Source: Desulfobacteraceae bacterium (GTDB lineage Bacteria; Desulfobacterota; Desulfobacteria; Desulfobacterales; Desulfosalsimonadaceae). Taken from it: 64,000 nucleotides of DNA. The stretch spans positions 1 to 64,000 of the forward strand of contig QZKW01000080.1 in the NCBI GenBank assembly GCA_003599885.1. Direction: 5' to 3'. Below are positions 26,899 through 35,584 of the stretch, piece after piece. Position 1 is the first letter of the stretch. Every line of letters starts with the position of its first letter. Made by a program: the position numbers and the translations under genes. The notes beneath the pieces are model-generated. The model did no database searches. It worked only from the letters and a program-made list of their open reading frames with translations, and was not told the DNA's origin.

Positions 26899-27648
26899 AT
26901 GAACTTTAATCTCAGGCGGCAACTGCTCAATTTAATGTATGGCACCCCGCTGGAATCCATTTCCCGCAAACTTTATATGTTCCTGTTTCAAAGAGAAAAC
27001 TTTTATACTGACCGTCTGACAACCAGGGTTTTGAAAAAAGCGCTTCACCAAACCTCCAGCTGTATTGATATCGGATGTTATCGTGGGGAAATCCTGAGGC
27101 ATATGGTCCAATTGTCACCCAAGGGTCGAATTTTTGCTGTGGAGCCGAGCCCGTATCATCATGATTTTTTAGAAAAAAAGTTTCCGCAGGTCAATTTTTT
27201 CCAGGTCGCGCTGGACAATGAATCCGGATTCAAGACATTTCATTTTGACCGGAACTATCCGGCCCGCAGTGGTCTTTTGACGGAAAAAAACGCAGGCTAT
27301 CAGATCGAAGAAATTCAAGTGCGGGTTGAAAAACTGGATAATCTGATTCCTGAAGATTTAAAGATTGACTTTATTAAGATCGATGTGGAAGGGACGGAAT
27401 ACCCGGTGATCAGCGGCGGTCGAAATCTGATTAAACGGTGTCGGCCTGTCATTATTTTTGAGCATGGTGCGGGCGCTTCTGGAATGTATGGACGCACTTC
27501 CGGCGACCTGTATGACTTGATTTGTGAAGACATCGGACTTCGATTATCCACCATGGACAGGTGGTTGGCCGAAAGATCGCCGTTAGGTAAAAGCTCTTTT
27601 ATTGATTGTGTAAAATCCGGAAAATATTCGGACTTTATTGCATTCTGA
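26899..27648 (+). CDS. FkbM family methyltransferase
   Basis: 249 residues from ATG 26899, preceded by AAAGGA; the longer open frame overlaps the acyltransferase. SAM-binding motif SCIDIGCYRGE (about residue 53), then AVEPSP, and the FkbM hallmark IDFIKIDVEGTEYPVISGG (about 155-172). Probably O-methylates a hydroxyl of the glycan. Confidence 0.83.
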   Translation: MNFNLRRQLLNLMYGTPLESISRKLYMFLFQRENFYTDRLTTRVLKKALHQTSSCIDIGCYRGEILRHMVQLSPKGRIFAVEPSPYHHDFLEKKFPQVNFFQVALDNESGFKTFHFDRNYPARSGLLTEKNAGYQIEEIQVRVEKLDNLIPEDLKIDFIKIDVEGTEYPVISGGRNLIKRCRPVIIFEHGAGASGMYGRTSGDLYDLICEDIGLRLSTMDRWLAERSPLGKSSFIDCVKSGKYSDFIAF

Positions 27649-27719
27649 AATCGTTATGCCATTTTTAAAAACGTTCAAGTTAAGAAATTTTGTATAGATG
27701 CACAACATGATGGAATAAA

Positions 27720-28847
27720 ATGAAAATTGCCCTGATCGGGCCGACCTATCCGTTTCGGGGAGGAATCGCCCATTATACGACATTGCTGTACAGGCATCTG
27801 AAAAAGCCGCATGAGGTGCGGTTTTTCGCGTTTGAGCGGCAATATCCGGCATGGCTGTTTCCGGGCAAAAGCGACCGTGATCCGAGTTTAGCGCCGATCC
27901 TGGAGCCGGGCGCTGAGCGGACGATCGATTCCATGAATCCGGCTACCTGGCTGAAGACGGCCCGGGAGATTGTGCGCAGCGGTTGTGATGCCGTGGTTCT
28001 ACCGTGGTGGGTCTCGTTCTGGGCTCCGCAGTTTCTGACGATTGTGGCGTATTTGAAAAAACATTCGAAGGCTAAAATTATATTTATCTGTCATAATGTG
28101 GTGGCTCATGAATCTAAAGCGTATGACAGACTTCTGACCCGGTGGGTGCTGAATACAGGTGATGGTTACCTGGTGCATTCGTCAGAGGATGAGAACAATT
28201 TGAGGGATATGATTCCGGGTGCCCGGATATGCCGCCGGTTTCATCCCACTTATGATGCGTTTGGAGACAGCACTCTGGATGAAGCTATTTGCCGTGAAAC
28301 GTTGGAAGTGAAGGGGAATGTGCTGCTCTTTTTTGGGTTTGTAAGGGAATATAAGGGATTGAAATACCTGCTTGCCGCCATGCCGGAAATTCTGGCAGAA
28401 ATTCCCGTGACCCTGCTGGTGGTTGGCGAATTCTGGAAAGACAAGGATGTTTACCTGAAGATGATCGATGAGATGGGGCTTTGGGAACAGGTTCGGATCA
28501 TTGACCAGTATGTGCCCAATGAGGATGTGGGCCGGTATTTTTGTGCGGCGAATCTTGTGGTGCAGCCCTATGTGTCGGCAACCGGCAGCGGTGTGGTGCA
28601 GATGGCCTTCGGGTTTAATAAGCCGGTTTTGGCCACGGCTGTTGGCAGTCTGCCGGAAATTGTGGAAGACGGAGAAACCGGATTTCTGGTGCCCTCCGGG
28701 GATGCGTCGGCCATAAGTAAAGCGGTGATCCGGTTTTTCAGAGAGGATAACGCCCTTATTTTTGAAGAAAATATCCGAAACCGCCAATACCGGTTTTCGT
28801 GGGAACATCTGGTGTCAGGTCTGGAGTCACTGCTTGAAGATGATTGA
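27720..28847 (+). CDS. Glycosyltransferase family 4 (last gene of the glycan locus)
   Basis: 375 residues. The acceptor side begins MKIALIGPTYPFRGGIAHYT; the donor domain starts at NVLLFFGFVREYKGLKYLL and includes QPYVSATGSGVVQMAFGFN and LPEIVEDGETGFLV. A common GT4 family in deltaproteobacterial polysaccharide loci. It ends 67 bases before the metabolic operon without a visible terminator. Confidence 0.85.
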   Translation: MKIALIGPTYPFRGGIAHYTTLLYRHLKKPHEVRFFAFERQYPAWLFPGKSDRDPSLAPILEPGAERTIDSMNPATWLKTAREIVRSGCDAVVLPWWVSFWAPQFLTIVAYLKKHSKAKIIFICHNVVAHESKAYDRLLTRWVLNTGDGYLVHSSEDENNLRDMIPGARICRRFHPTYDAFGDSTLDEAICRETLEVKGNVLLFFGFVREYKGLKYLLAAMPEILAEIPVTLLVVGEFWKDKDVYLKMIDEMGLWEQVRIIDQYVPNEDVGRYFCAANLVVQPYVSATGSGVVQMAFGFNKPVLATAVGSLPEIVEDGETGFLVPSGDASAISKAVIRFFREDNALIFEENIRNRQYRFSWEHLVSGLESLLEDD

Positions 28848-28914
28848 GAATCTGTATTTAATTTACGAAACCGTTCATTTCAAAATATAACAGAAGTTAC
28901 TGTAAGGAGAAAAG

Positions 28915-30201
28915 ATGGGAAAGACCGTTGCTGAGAAAATTTTTGATGCGCATTTTGTGGATAATCCTTTCGGGGATATCCATGTGATCCGGCTGGATGC
29001 GGTATTCTGTCATGAAATTACGACACCGGTGGCAATCAATGACCTGGTGAGCCGGGGCAAGGACCGGGTATTTGATCCTTCTAGAATCAAGGCCGTGATC
29101 GATCATGTGACCCCTGCCAAGGATTCCAAGACTGCGTTACAGGGCAAAATCATCCGGGACTGGGCCCGGCGTAACCAGATCAAGGACTTTTTTGACATCG
29201 GCAGAAACGGGGTGTGCCATGCCATTTTTCCGGAAAAAGGATTTGTACGGCCGGGGTATACCATCATCATGGGCGATTCCCACACCTGCACCCACGGCGC
29301 GTTCGGGGCGTTTGCGGCCGGGGTGGGCACCACGGATCTGGAGGTGGGCATCTTAAAAGGTGTTTGCGCGTTTCAGTATCCGAAAACCATCCGCATTGAT
29401 ATCACGGGCCGCCTCCAGCCCGGCGTCTATGCCAAAGATGTGATTCTTTCGATTATCGGACGTCTGGGCGTGAACGGTGCCACGAACAAGGTCATTGAAT
29501 TCGCGGGCCCGGTGGTTGCAGATATGAGCATGGAAGCCCGGATGACGCTCTGCAATATGGCGATTGAGGCGGGCGGCACCTGCGGCATCTGTTATCCGGA
29601 CCGGCATACGGTGGAATACCTCTGGCCGTTTGTCAAAGACGAGTATGCGTCCAAGGAGGAGGCTCTGGCGGATTTCCAGAAATTCATACCGGACGCGGAC
29701 GCTGTTTATGACGCAGAGATGACCATTGATGTCTCTGATCTTTCGCCCCAGGTAACCTATGGCTTTAAGCCGGATACTGTCAAACCGGTCAGCGAAATGA
29801 GCGGCGCGCCTGTAGACCAGGTGTATATCGGCTCATGCACCAACGGCCGTATTGAAGACCTTCGCGTGGCTGCGGAAGTGCTGAAAGACAAAAAAATAAA
29901 TGAGTCCCTGCGCGGAGTGGTCTCTCCGGCGACACCGGCCATTTTTCAGCAGGCCCTTGACGAAGGCATCATCAAAATTTTCATGGATGCCGGATTCTGC
30001 GTCACCAATCCCACGTGCGGCGCCTGTCTGGGCATGAGCAACGGCGTTCTGGCCGAAGGCGAGGTGTGCGCATCCACCACCAACCGGAATTTTTTCGGAC
30101 GCATGGGCAAGGGCGGCATGGTGCACCTCATGAGCCCCGCGACAGCGGCGGCAACGGCGGTGGCCGGACATATCGTAAATTCATCATTATTTAAAGGATA
30201 G
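28915..30201 (+). CDS. leuC: Aconitase-family hydro-lyase large subunit (LeuC-type)
   Basis: 428 residues, the short archaeal-like 3-isopropylmalate dehydratase/homoaconitase large subunit. It carries a [4Fe-4S] cluster; cluster cysteines are in GSCTNGRIED and FCVTNPTCGACLGM. MGDSHTCTHGAFGAFAAGVG is the substrate/cluster-binding loop. AAGGAG precedes the ATG. It pairs with the small subunit 19 bases downstream. Reaction: dehydration/rehydration of a 2-hydroxy acid such as 2-isopropylmalate. No leuA or leuB lies nearby and the downstream genes are carboxylase subunits, so a catabolic hydroxy-acid substrate is possible. Confidence 0.85.
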   Translation: MGKTVAEKIFDAHFVDNPFGDIHVIRLDAVFCHEITTPVAINDLVSRGKDRVFDPSRIKAVIDHVTPAKDSKTALQGKIIRDWARRNQIKDFFDIGRNGVCHAIFPEKGFVRPGYTIIMGDSHTCTHGAFGAFAAGVGTTDLEVGILKGVCAFQYPKTIRIDITGRLQPGVYAKDVILSIIGRLGVNGATNKVIEFAGPVVADMSMEARMTLCNMAIEAGGTCGICYPDRHTVEYLWPFVKDEYASKEEALADFQKFIPDADAVYDAEMTIDVSDLSPQVTYGFKPDTVKPVSEMSGAPVDQVYIGSCTNGRIEDLRVAAEVLKDKKINESLRGVVSPATPAIFQQALDEGIIKIFMDAGFCVTNPTCGACLGMSNGVLAEGEVCASTTNRNFFGRMGKGGMVHLMSPATAAATAVAGHIVNSSLFKG

Positions 30202-30220
30202 GGAAGGGTAAAAGGATAAA

Positions 30221-30745
30221 ATGAAAAATTTTAATGGACAGGTCCTTTTTCTGGACCGTGCGGATATCAATACCGATGAAATCATACCAGCCCGGTATCT
30301 GACGGAAATCACCAAAGAGGCATTAAAACCTTTTTTGCTGGAAGACCTGAAATTTGAAGGATTTGATCCGCAAAGGGATATTACCGGCAAGCAGGTGATT
30401 GTGACCCGGTCAAATTTCGGGTGCGGTTCATCCCGGGAACATGCCCCCTGGGCTTTGGAAGTCAACGACATCAATCTGGTGATCGGAGAGAGTTTCGCGC
30501 GGATTTTCCGGCAGAATATGTTTAATTGCGGCATGATGGCGGTGGAACTGCCGCCTGCCGACATCGAACGTCTGTTCTCGGAATTCTCCGGCAAACCGGC
30601 CATGATTGAAACCGACCTTGCGAATAACCGCTTCATCGTCAGGGCCGATGGCAAGGAAACGGTGTTTGATTTTTCCATTTCCGGGTATGACCGGGCATTA
30701 GTTGAAGCCGGGGGATGGGTGGATTTTGCGGATGCCAAGTATTAA
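30221..30745 (+). CDS. leuD: Aconitase-family hydro-lyase small subunit (LeuD-type)
   Basis: 174 residues. Swivel domain: DINTDEIIPARYLTEI (substrate-specificity loop near residues 16-31) and SNFGCGSSREHAPWAL (active-site serine/arginine segment). It completes the active site formed with the large subunit. The loop residues after YL determine substrate in this family; here they read TE, and I do not assign specificity from that. Confidence 0.85.
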   Translation: MKNFNGQVLFLDRADINTDEIIPARYLTEITKEALKPFLLEDLKFEGFDPQRDITGKQVIVTRSNFGCGSSREHAPWALEVNDINLVIGESFARIFRQNMFNCGMMAVELPPADIERLFSEFSGKPAMIETDLANNRFIVRADGKETVFDFSISGYDRALVEAGGWVDFADAKY

Positions 30746-30778
30746 CCGCTGAAGATTTCAAGGTTGAAGGAGGTTCAT

Positions 30779-31606
30779 GTGAAAACATACGGATTTGAAA
30801 TCGTTGATGCTGAATATATTAAAGAGTATATCAGCCGTCATCAGGAAAAAGACTATGTGATCATCGATGTGCGTCAGCCTCAGGAGTATCTTCAGGAACA
30901 TATTCCCGGCGCGTTGCTGATCCCGCTGCCGGATTGGGAAGCCAAACGCACCGGGCTTCCGAAAGACAAGGATTTTATATTTTACTGTAAAAGCGGGGGG
31001 CGGTCGCAGGCGGCCGCCATGATGACTGCTGAAAGCAAGGTTACGGACAAAAATATCTATAATCTGAAAGGCGGCATCATGGCCTGGAACGATATGACCC
31101 TGGATGGTTTTCCAAAGGTCAAAATTTTTGACCGGGCCAAAACCCTGAATGAGTTTCTACTTATAGCCATGAACATGGAAAAAGGATCCTGCCGGTTTTA
31201 TCAGGAAATCGCCCGCAGGTTTTCAGTCAAATCATTTGCAGCCATATTTAAGAAACTGGCGGTGGTTGAATCTGCCCATGCGAAAATGATTTACAGTATT
31301 TACGGAAAGACCGCAGATCCCGCGCCCGTGTCCTTTGAAACCCTTTATGACACGCTGGATGGCAATCTGATAGAGACCGGGGAAAGTCTTGAATCCGGAA
31401 TGGCATCGCTGAATGCGTTAAGAAAAACTTCCTGCCAGGATTTAATGGATCTTGCCCTGGAAATGGAATTTCAGGCATTTGACCTTTACCGGACGCTGGC
31501 CAATCAGACTATCCATGACGCTGTCATGTCCAGCCTGTTTCTGGAAATCGCTCAGGCGGAAAAAGCCCATATGCGCATGATTGTGAGCGCGCTGGCGGAG
31601 TGTTAA
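30779..31606 (+). CDS. Rhodanese-ferritin-like fusion protein
   Basis: 275 residues from GTG 30779, chosen because AAGGAGG is at 30767-30773. Residues about 10-108 are a rhodanese domain: VIIDVRQPQEYLQEHIPGA and the active-site loop YCKSGGRSQAA with the persulfide cysteine. Residues about 120-275 are ferritin/rubrerythrin-like four-helix segments with Glu and ExxH residues (EKGSCRFYQEIA, VESAHAKMIY, LEMEFQAFDLY, AQAEKAHMRMI). The combination suggests sulfur transfer coupled to oxygen or metal handling. It lies inside the hydro-lyase/carboxylase operon and may service the oxygen-sensitive Fe-S hydro-lyase; this is inference. Confidence 0.8.
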   Translation: MKTYGFEIVDAEYIKEYISRHQEKDYVIIDVRQPQEYLQEHIPGALLIPLPDWEAKRTGLPKDKDFIFYCKSGGRSQAAAMMTAESKVTDKNIYNLKGGIMAWNDMTLDGFPKVKIFDRAKTLNEFLLIAMNMEKGSCRFYQEIARRFSVKSFAAIFKKLAVVESAHAKMIYSIYGKTADPAPVSFETLYDTLDGNLIETGESLESGMASLNALRKTSCQDLMDLALEMEFQAFDLYRTLANQTIHDAVMSSLFLEIAQAEKAHMRMIVSALAEC

Positions 31607-31647
31607 CCGTATTCGTCCGGTTCCTATCAATTTAAGAGAGGCAAATA

Positions 31648-33210
31648 ATGACAAAACCTGATGACCCATATGGGCTTCAGCAACTGGAGGACTGCACCGC
31701 CAAAGCGACCGCCATGGGCGGGCCTGCAAAAATTGAAAAACAGCATGCCAAAGGCCGGATGACAGTCCGGGAGCGTATTGAACACCTCCTCGATCCGGGC
31801 TCGTTTGATGAGCAGGGGCTCCTGGTTCATTCTGATATTCCGGAAGCAAAGGAAAAAACACCGGCGGACGGCAAAGTTTGCGGCTATGGCGCCATTAACC
31901 GGCGGACGGTGTTCGTGTCCGGTGATGATGTGACCGTAATGGCGGGCGCGGGCGGAAGAAAAGGCGTTGAAAAGCTTATGCATCATATGACCCTTGCCGG
32001 GAAACGGGGATACCCGAGTATTCACCTGGGCGATGGTGGCGGTGCGCGGTTGCCCGATATCATGGGTTCTGTGGGCATGATGAGCATGACTTATCCCATC
32101 AAAGGCCCGTGTCGGGACCGTGAATTTCCGTTTATCACCGCCATTATGGGAGAATGTTACGGCGGACCGACCTGGGAGGCCGCGGTGTCAGATGTTATTA
32201 TCCAGGTCAAGGGGGCAATCATGGCGGTTGCCGGTCCCAGTATTCTGGAAGTGGCAACCAATGAGCATTCCACAAAAGAAGAACTCGGCGGATGGGAGCT
32301 TCATGCCAGAGACACCGGCCAGGTGGATCTGTTCGCGGAAGATGACGCCGACTGCCTCCGGCTGATCCGGCAGGCGCTGGAATATTTTCCGAATCATGCA
32401 AATGATCTGCCGCCCGTATCGCCGTGCAGCGAGCCTGCCGATAAACGGCTGGACAAAATATTCAATGTGGTTCCCTCAAATCCGAGACGCGGGTATGATA
32501 TGCACCAGGTCATTCGCATGATATCCGATCCGGACTCGATGCTGGAACTGAAGCCGTTGTTTGATCCCAGCCTGATCACATCTCTGGCGCGTCTGGATGG
32601 ACATGTGGTCGGATTTCTGGCCAATAACCCGATGATGACCGCCGGGGCCATGGGACCGGGCGCGTGCGAAAAAGCGACCGGGTTTATCTGTCTGTGCGAT
32701 TCGTTTCATATCCCGCTTATTTTTTTGCATGATACGCCGGGTTTTCTGGTGGGAAAAGCAGCCGAAGAAAGGAAGATGCCGTTAAAGATCATGACCTTCA
32801 TTGAGGCTCTGCATAAAAGCACGGTTCCGAGAATCAGCGTGATTATCCGAAAATCCTACGGCATGGCCCACTGCAACATGTCCGGCGGCAATATGCTGTC
32901 TGATACGATGCTGGCATGGCCCACGGCGGATATTTCCTTTATGGACCCGAATGTGGCCGTGAATGTGGCATTTGGGCGCCGGCTTGAGGGAATGGACGAT
33001 GGTACCGGCGAGATGCGTCAGGCCATGCGGGAAGAATTGAGCCGGGGCTGCGGCCCGTGGGAAGCAGCCGGTGCGAACCTGATCGATAAAATTATTCATC
33101 CTGCGGATACCCGCAAAGAACTTATTCAAGCCCTGCGTCGGGCACGCGGTTCTTCAGGTGAGCAGGGCAGGAGCCGACGGTTGCTTGCGGGATGGCCGAG
33201 GATGTTTTAG
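31648..33210 (+). CDS. Acyl-CoA carboxylase carboxyltransferase subunit
   Basis: 520 residues, the usual length of PccB/MmdA-type carboxyltransferases. The N-terminal half has KGRMTVRERIEHLLDPGSF and HLGDGGGARLPD; the C-terminal half has LARLDGHVVGFLANNP and FLHDTPGFLVG. It moves CO2 between carboxybiotin and an acyl-CoA such as propionyl-CoA. It is followed within the same operon by a biotin carrier, but no biotin carboxylase or membrane decarboxylase subunit is nearby, so the direction (carboxylation or decarboxylation) is open. Confidence 0.88.
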   Translation: MTKPDDPYGLQQLEDCTAKATAMGGPAKIEKQHAKGRMTVRERIEHLLDPGSFDEQGLLVHSDIPEAKEKTPADGKVCGYGAINRRTVFVSGDDVTVMAGAGGRKGVEKLMHHMTLAGKRGYPSIHLGDGGGARLPDIMGSVGMMSMTYPIKGPCRDREFPFITAIMGECYGGPTWEAAVSDVIIQVKGAIMAVAGPSILEVATNEHSTKEELGGWELHARDTGQVDLFAEDDADCLRLIRQALEYFPNHANDLPPVSPCSEPADKRLDKIFNVVPSNPRRGYDMHQVIRMISDPDSMLELKPLFDPSLITSLARLDGHVVGFLANNPMMTAGAMGPGACEKATGFICLCDSFHIPLIFLHDTPGFLVGKAAEERKMPLKIMTFIEALHKSTVPRISVIIRKSYGMAHCNMSGGNMLSDTMLAWPTADISFMDPNVAVNVAFGRRLEGMDDGTGEMRQAMREELSRGCGPWEAAGANLIDKIIHPADTRKELIQALRRARGSSGEQGRSRRLLAGWPRMF

Positions 33211-33227
33211 ATGGAAAGGAAAAATAC

Positions 33228-33443
33228 GTGAGCAGAGATATTGTTGCGCCGATGCCGGGGAAAATTATTGAGATTCTGGTCAAAGAAGGTGATTTGCTCG
33301 AAGAATACCAGCCGGTTATCATTCTTGAGGCGATGAAGATGGAAAACCAGATCTCCTGCGAACACGCGGGCAGAGTCAAAGAAATCAAGGTGAGTCTGAA
33401 TGATGCCGTCAGTATGCGTCAGGTGCTGGTGGTAATGGAATAA
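33228..33443 (+). CDS. Biotin carboxyl carrier protein (biotinyl-lipoyl domain)
   Basis: About 71 residues from GTG 33228, which follows AAAGGA (33215-33220) by 7 bases; an ATG at 33192 overlapping the carboxyltransferase is possible. The biotinylation motif is ILEAMKMEN with the modified lysine in AMKM. The fold is complete: VAPMPGKIIEILVKEGD and the closing VSLNDAVSMRQVLVVME. It lacks the Ala/Pro-rich linker of larger carriers. Confidence 0.9.
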   Translation: MSRDIVAPMPGKIIEILVKEGDLLEEYQPVIILEAMKMENQISCEHAGRVKEIKVSLNDAVSMRQVLVVME

Positions 33444-33452
33444 AATATAATT

Positions 33453-34433
33453 TCAGCCCTGTATTTCCCTTCTCAGAAAGTTCAGATGCTCCCGCCAGAA
33501 GATACCGGCCTGCGGGCTTAAACCGAGCAGGTGAAACGCATGGCCCTGCTTTGGAAAATATTGCGCCACGTTCCGGATGTTCTTTTTTGTCAATGCGGCT
33601 TCCAGGCGTTGGGTATGGTTGAGCAGAATATCATGAGTCCCGGCCATGGCATAAGTGAGGGGGAAGGGGCGATCGGGCGTGGCCCCGGATTCCATGATCA
33701 GCAGGGGGTCGGCCAAGTGCTGTTCGGGAAGCGGGTTTTTATAGTCGCGCCCAAGATAGGCCCGGGATACGTCCCTGGCGATTTGCTGGTCGAGTTTTCG
33801 CGAAAACGGGTTGATTCGCGGGCAGACGGGAATTAAATGATCCGGGTCACTCACCTGGAGCATGCCGCACAGAACCAGAAGCACCTTCGGGACAGCACCC
33901 GTTTCCCAGATCATTTGCGCTGCCGGTTCCTGGCGTTTGAAGCAGGCGGCAATACCCAGCATCAGGGTCAGATTCCCGCCCGCAGACTCTCCCGCCACAA
34001 TGATCCGTTCCGGATCACCGCCATAGGTTTTTGCGTTGGCAACAATCCACTGATAGGCAAGGGCCACATCTTCAATGGCCGCCGGATACCGGTATTTTGG
34101 CGCAAGACGGTAATTGATGGTAAACACCACATATCCGTTTGCGGCGTAAAGCTGGCCGATGCCACGATGGGTGTCCTTGGAACACATGGTAAATCCCCCG
34201 CCGTGGATGTACATGATCACCGGGCGCAGCGACCCTTGGCGGGCGGGCCGGAACACGTCCAGCCGATGGGCGGGTTTTCCGTCCGGCGCATATGAAATAT
34301 TTTTAATGATGTCGCAGCGTCTGGAAGCCGCCCGGAGGACGGGGGAAAATGATCCGGTGTGCGAGAGCGCTTCGAAAGCGCCTGAAAATAACCGATGACG
34401 GAAGCGAGTGGATTTTGAAGGGAATGGATTCAT
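33453..34433 (-). CDS. Alpha/beta hydrolase (hormone-sensitive lipase family)
   Basis: 326 residues. HGGGFTM (oxyanion hole, about 76-79) and the nucleophile elbow GESAGGN (about 149-155) identify the HSL/bacterial esterase family; the catalytic Asp is probably in AGTHDILL and the His in QGHAFHLL. Likely hydrolyses short-chain esters or lactones. It is convergent with the carboxylase operon and the two stops are only 10 bases apart. Confidence 0.82.
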   Translation of the reverse strand: MNPFPSKSTRFRHRLFSGAFEALSHTGSFSPVLRAASRRCDIIKNISYAPDGKPAHRLDVFRPARQGSLRPVIMYIHGGGFTMCSKDTHRGIGQLYAANGYVVFTINYRLAPKYRYPAAIEDVALAYQWIVANAKTYGGDPERIIVAGESAGGNLTLMLGIAACFKRQEPAAQMIWETGAVPKVLLVLCGMLQVSDPDHLIPVCPRINPFSRKLDQQIARDVSRAYLGRDYKNPLPEQHLADPLLIMESGATPDRPFPLTYAMAGTHDILLNHTQRLEAALTKKNIRNVAQYFPKQGHAFHLLGLSPQAGIFWREHLNFLRREIQG

Positions 34434-34470
34434 AAAATTTAGCCTCTTTTTTATATGAAAATATCAAAAA

Positions 34471-34540
34471 TCCTCTGCGTCCCTGCGCCTCTGCGGGAGA
34501 AAAAATGTGCCTCGCGCAGAGACGCTGAGGCGCAGAGAAA
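34471..34540. repeat. TCTCGC-family repeat, diverged copy 9
   Basis: The segment has CTCTGCGTCCCTGCGCC and CTGCGGGAGAAA facing CTCGCGCAGAGACGCTGAG. It is the intergenic filler between the hydrolase and the MerR regulator, more diverged than the copies in the glycan locus. Confidence 0.5.
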
Positions 34541-34562
34541 AAACAGTTAAATCTCTTTATCT

Positions 34563-35291
34563 TCACTCTTTGCTTTGTCCATCACCTTGCCCGGCATGGG
34601 TGGCCACATACCGGCGGTATTCTTCCCGGACCAGTTTCCGGTATATGTGATAAAAAAACAGGCTCATTAACTCCGTGGACTGGCTGCCTTTTTTGACCAG
34701 TTCTTCCCGTGACATTTTATCCCACCCGGCCTGCATATAGCGTTCCAGGTTTTTAGCGACAAACCCCCGAAGCACACTGGTGAAATTTTTAAGTTCTTCC
34801 GGGTTGAACCCGTCACGGGGGCCGATGCCGATACGGTCCATGTCGGCAATCAGTTTGCCGATGATTACGTCGTCCTGTGAAAAAAAGTCTTCCTGGTTCC
34901 GGTTTTCAGCCGTAACAATCTCCCATTCGATCATTTTGATCAGCCATCGTTCCGCAAGCCCTGTGGCGTTCATAAACGCTTCTCGTCCATTGACTTCTGA
35001 GAAGATCAACTGATCCAGCGGCCGGAAATTTTCTATTAAAAACTGGAATGAAAAATTTTCCGACCGGCTGCGGGTTTTTTGCTTTTTGATCAGTTTTTTG
35101 ATGACCGGGATCGGCAGAAAATAGTTCTCACGCAAGGATTTGATGGTTTTGATCTGGTCCACATGGCTTTGGGTGTATTCCGCTGTGTTTTTACCGGTTT
35201 TCCGGGGCTTCCCCAGAACCCCTTCCCGAATATAATAATGGATGGTTTCTTTTGAAACACCGGTTCGCTCCATCAGCTCACTGATTTTCAT
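34563..35291 (-). CDS. MerR family transcriptional regulator
   Basis: 242 residues. The N-terminal winged helix is MKISELMERTGVSKETIHYY, followed by a coiled-coil dimerisation stretch; the C-terminal about 150 residues are helical with no recognised ligand motif and no cysteine pattern for metal sensing. It is divergent from the acyl-CoA dehydrogenase operon and likely controls it in response to an acyl-CoA or related metabolite. The 293-bp divergent region contains an inverted repeat. Confidence 0.82.
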   Translation of the reverse strand: MKISELMERTGVSKETIHYYIREGVLGKPRKTGKNTAEYTQSHVDQIKTIKSLRENYFLPIPVIKKLIKKQKTRSRSENFSFQFLIENFRPLDQLIFSEVNGREAFMNATGLAERWLIKMIEWEIVTAENRNQEDFFSQDDVIIGKLIADMDRIGIGPRDGFNPEELKNFTSVLRGFVAKNLERYMQAGWDKMSREELVKKGSQSTELMSLFFYHIYRKLVREEYRRYVATHAGQGDGQSKE

Positions 35292-35424
35292 GAATTACCC
35301 TCACCGATTTTATTATGATTCGTTCCGGCACAGCCAGGATGTTGAGACGCGTTTTCCCCCAGGTTGTTTTTGATCGGGTTTCAATAAATATTATTTTAAT
35401 TGACAAATATCAAGCTCAATATTA

Positions 35425-35454
35425 AGTGAAATTATAAATAGCGTGTAATTCACT
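35425..35454. promoter_or_regulatory. Candidate MerR operator in the divergent promoter region
   Basis: AGTGAAATTA (35425-35434) and TAATTCACT (35446-35454) form an inverted repeat with one extra base in the left arm. It lies between merR and the acyl-CoA dehydrogenase in an otherwise very A+T-rich 293-bp gap. TTGACA at 35400-35405 lies just upstream, but no convincing -10 is found at the expected spacing. Role inferred from position. Confidence 0.4.
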
Positions 35455-35584
35455 ATACGTTTTTAGCGTTTCGATACTTATTTGAAACTTCATTAAATTG
35501 ATAATAAATTTAATAAATTAAATAATTGAACGGTGGAATTTAGAGATACCAAATTTAACTGAATTATCAGGAGGAAACCAAACA

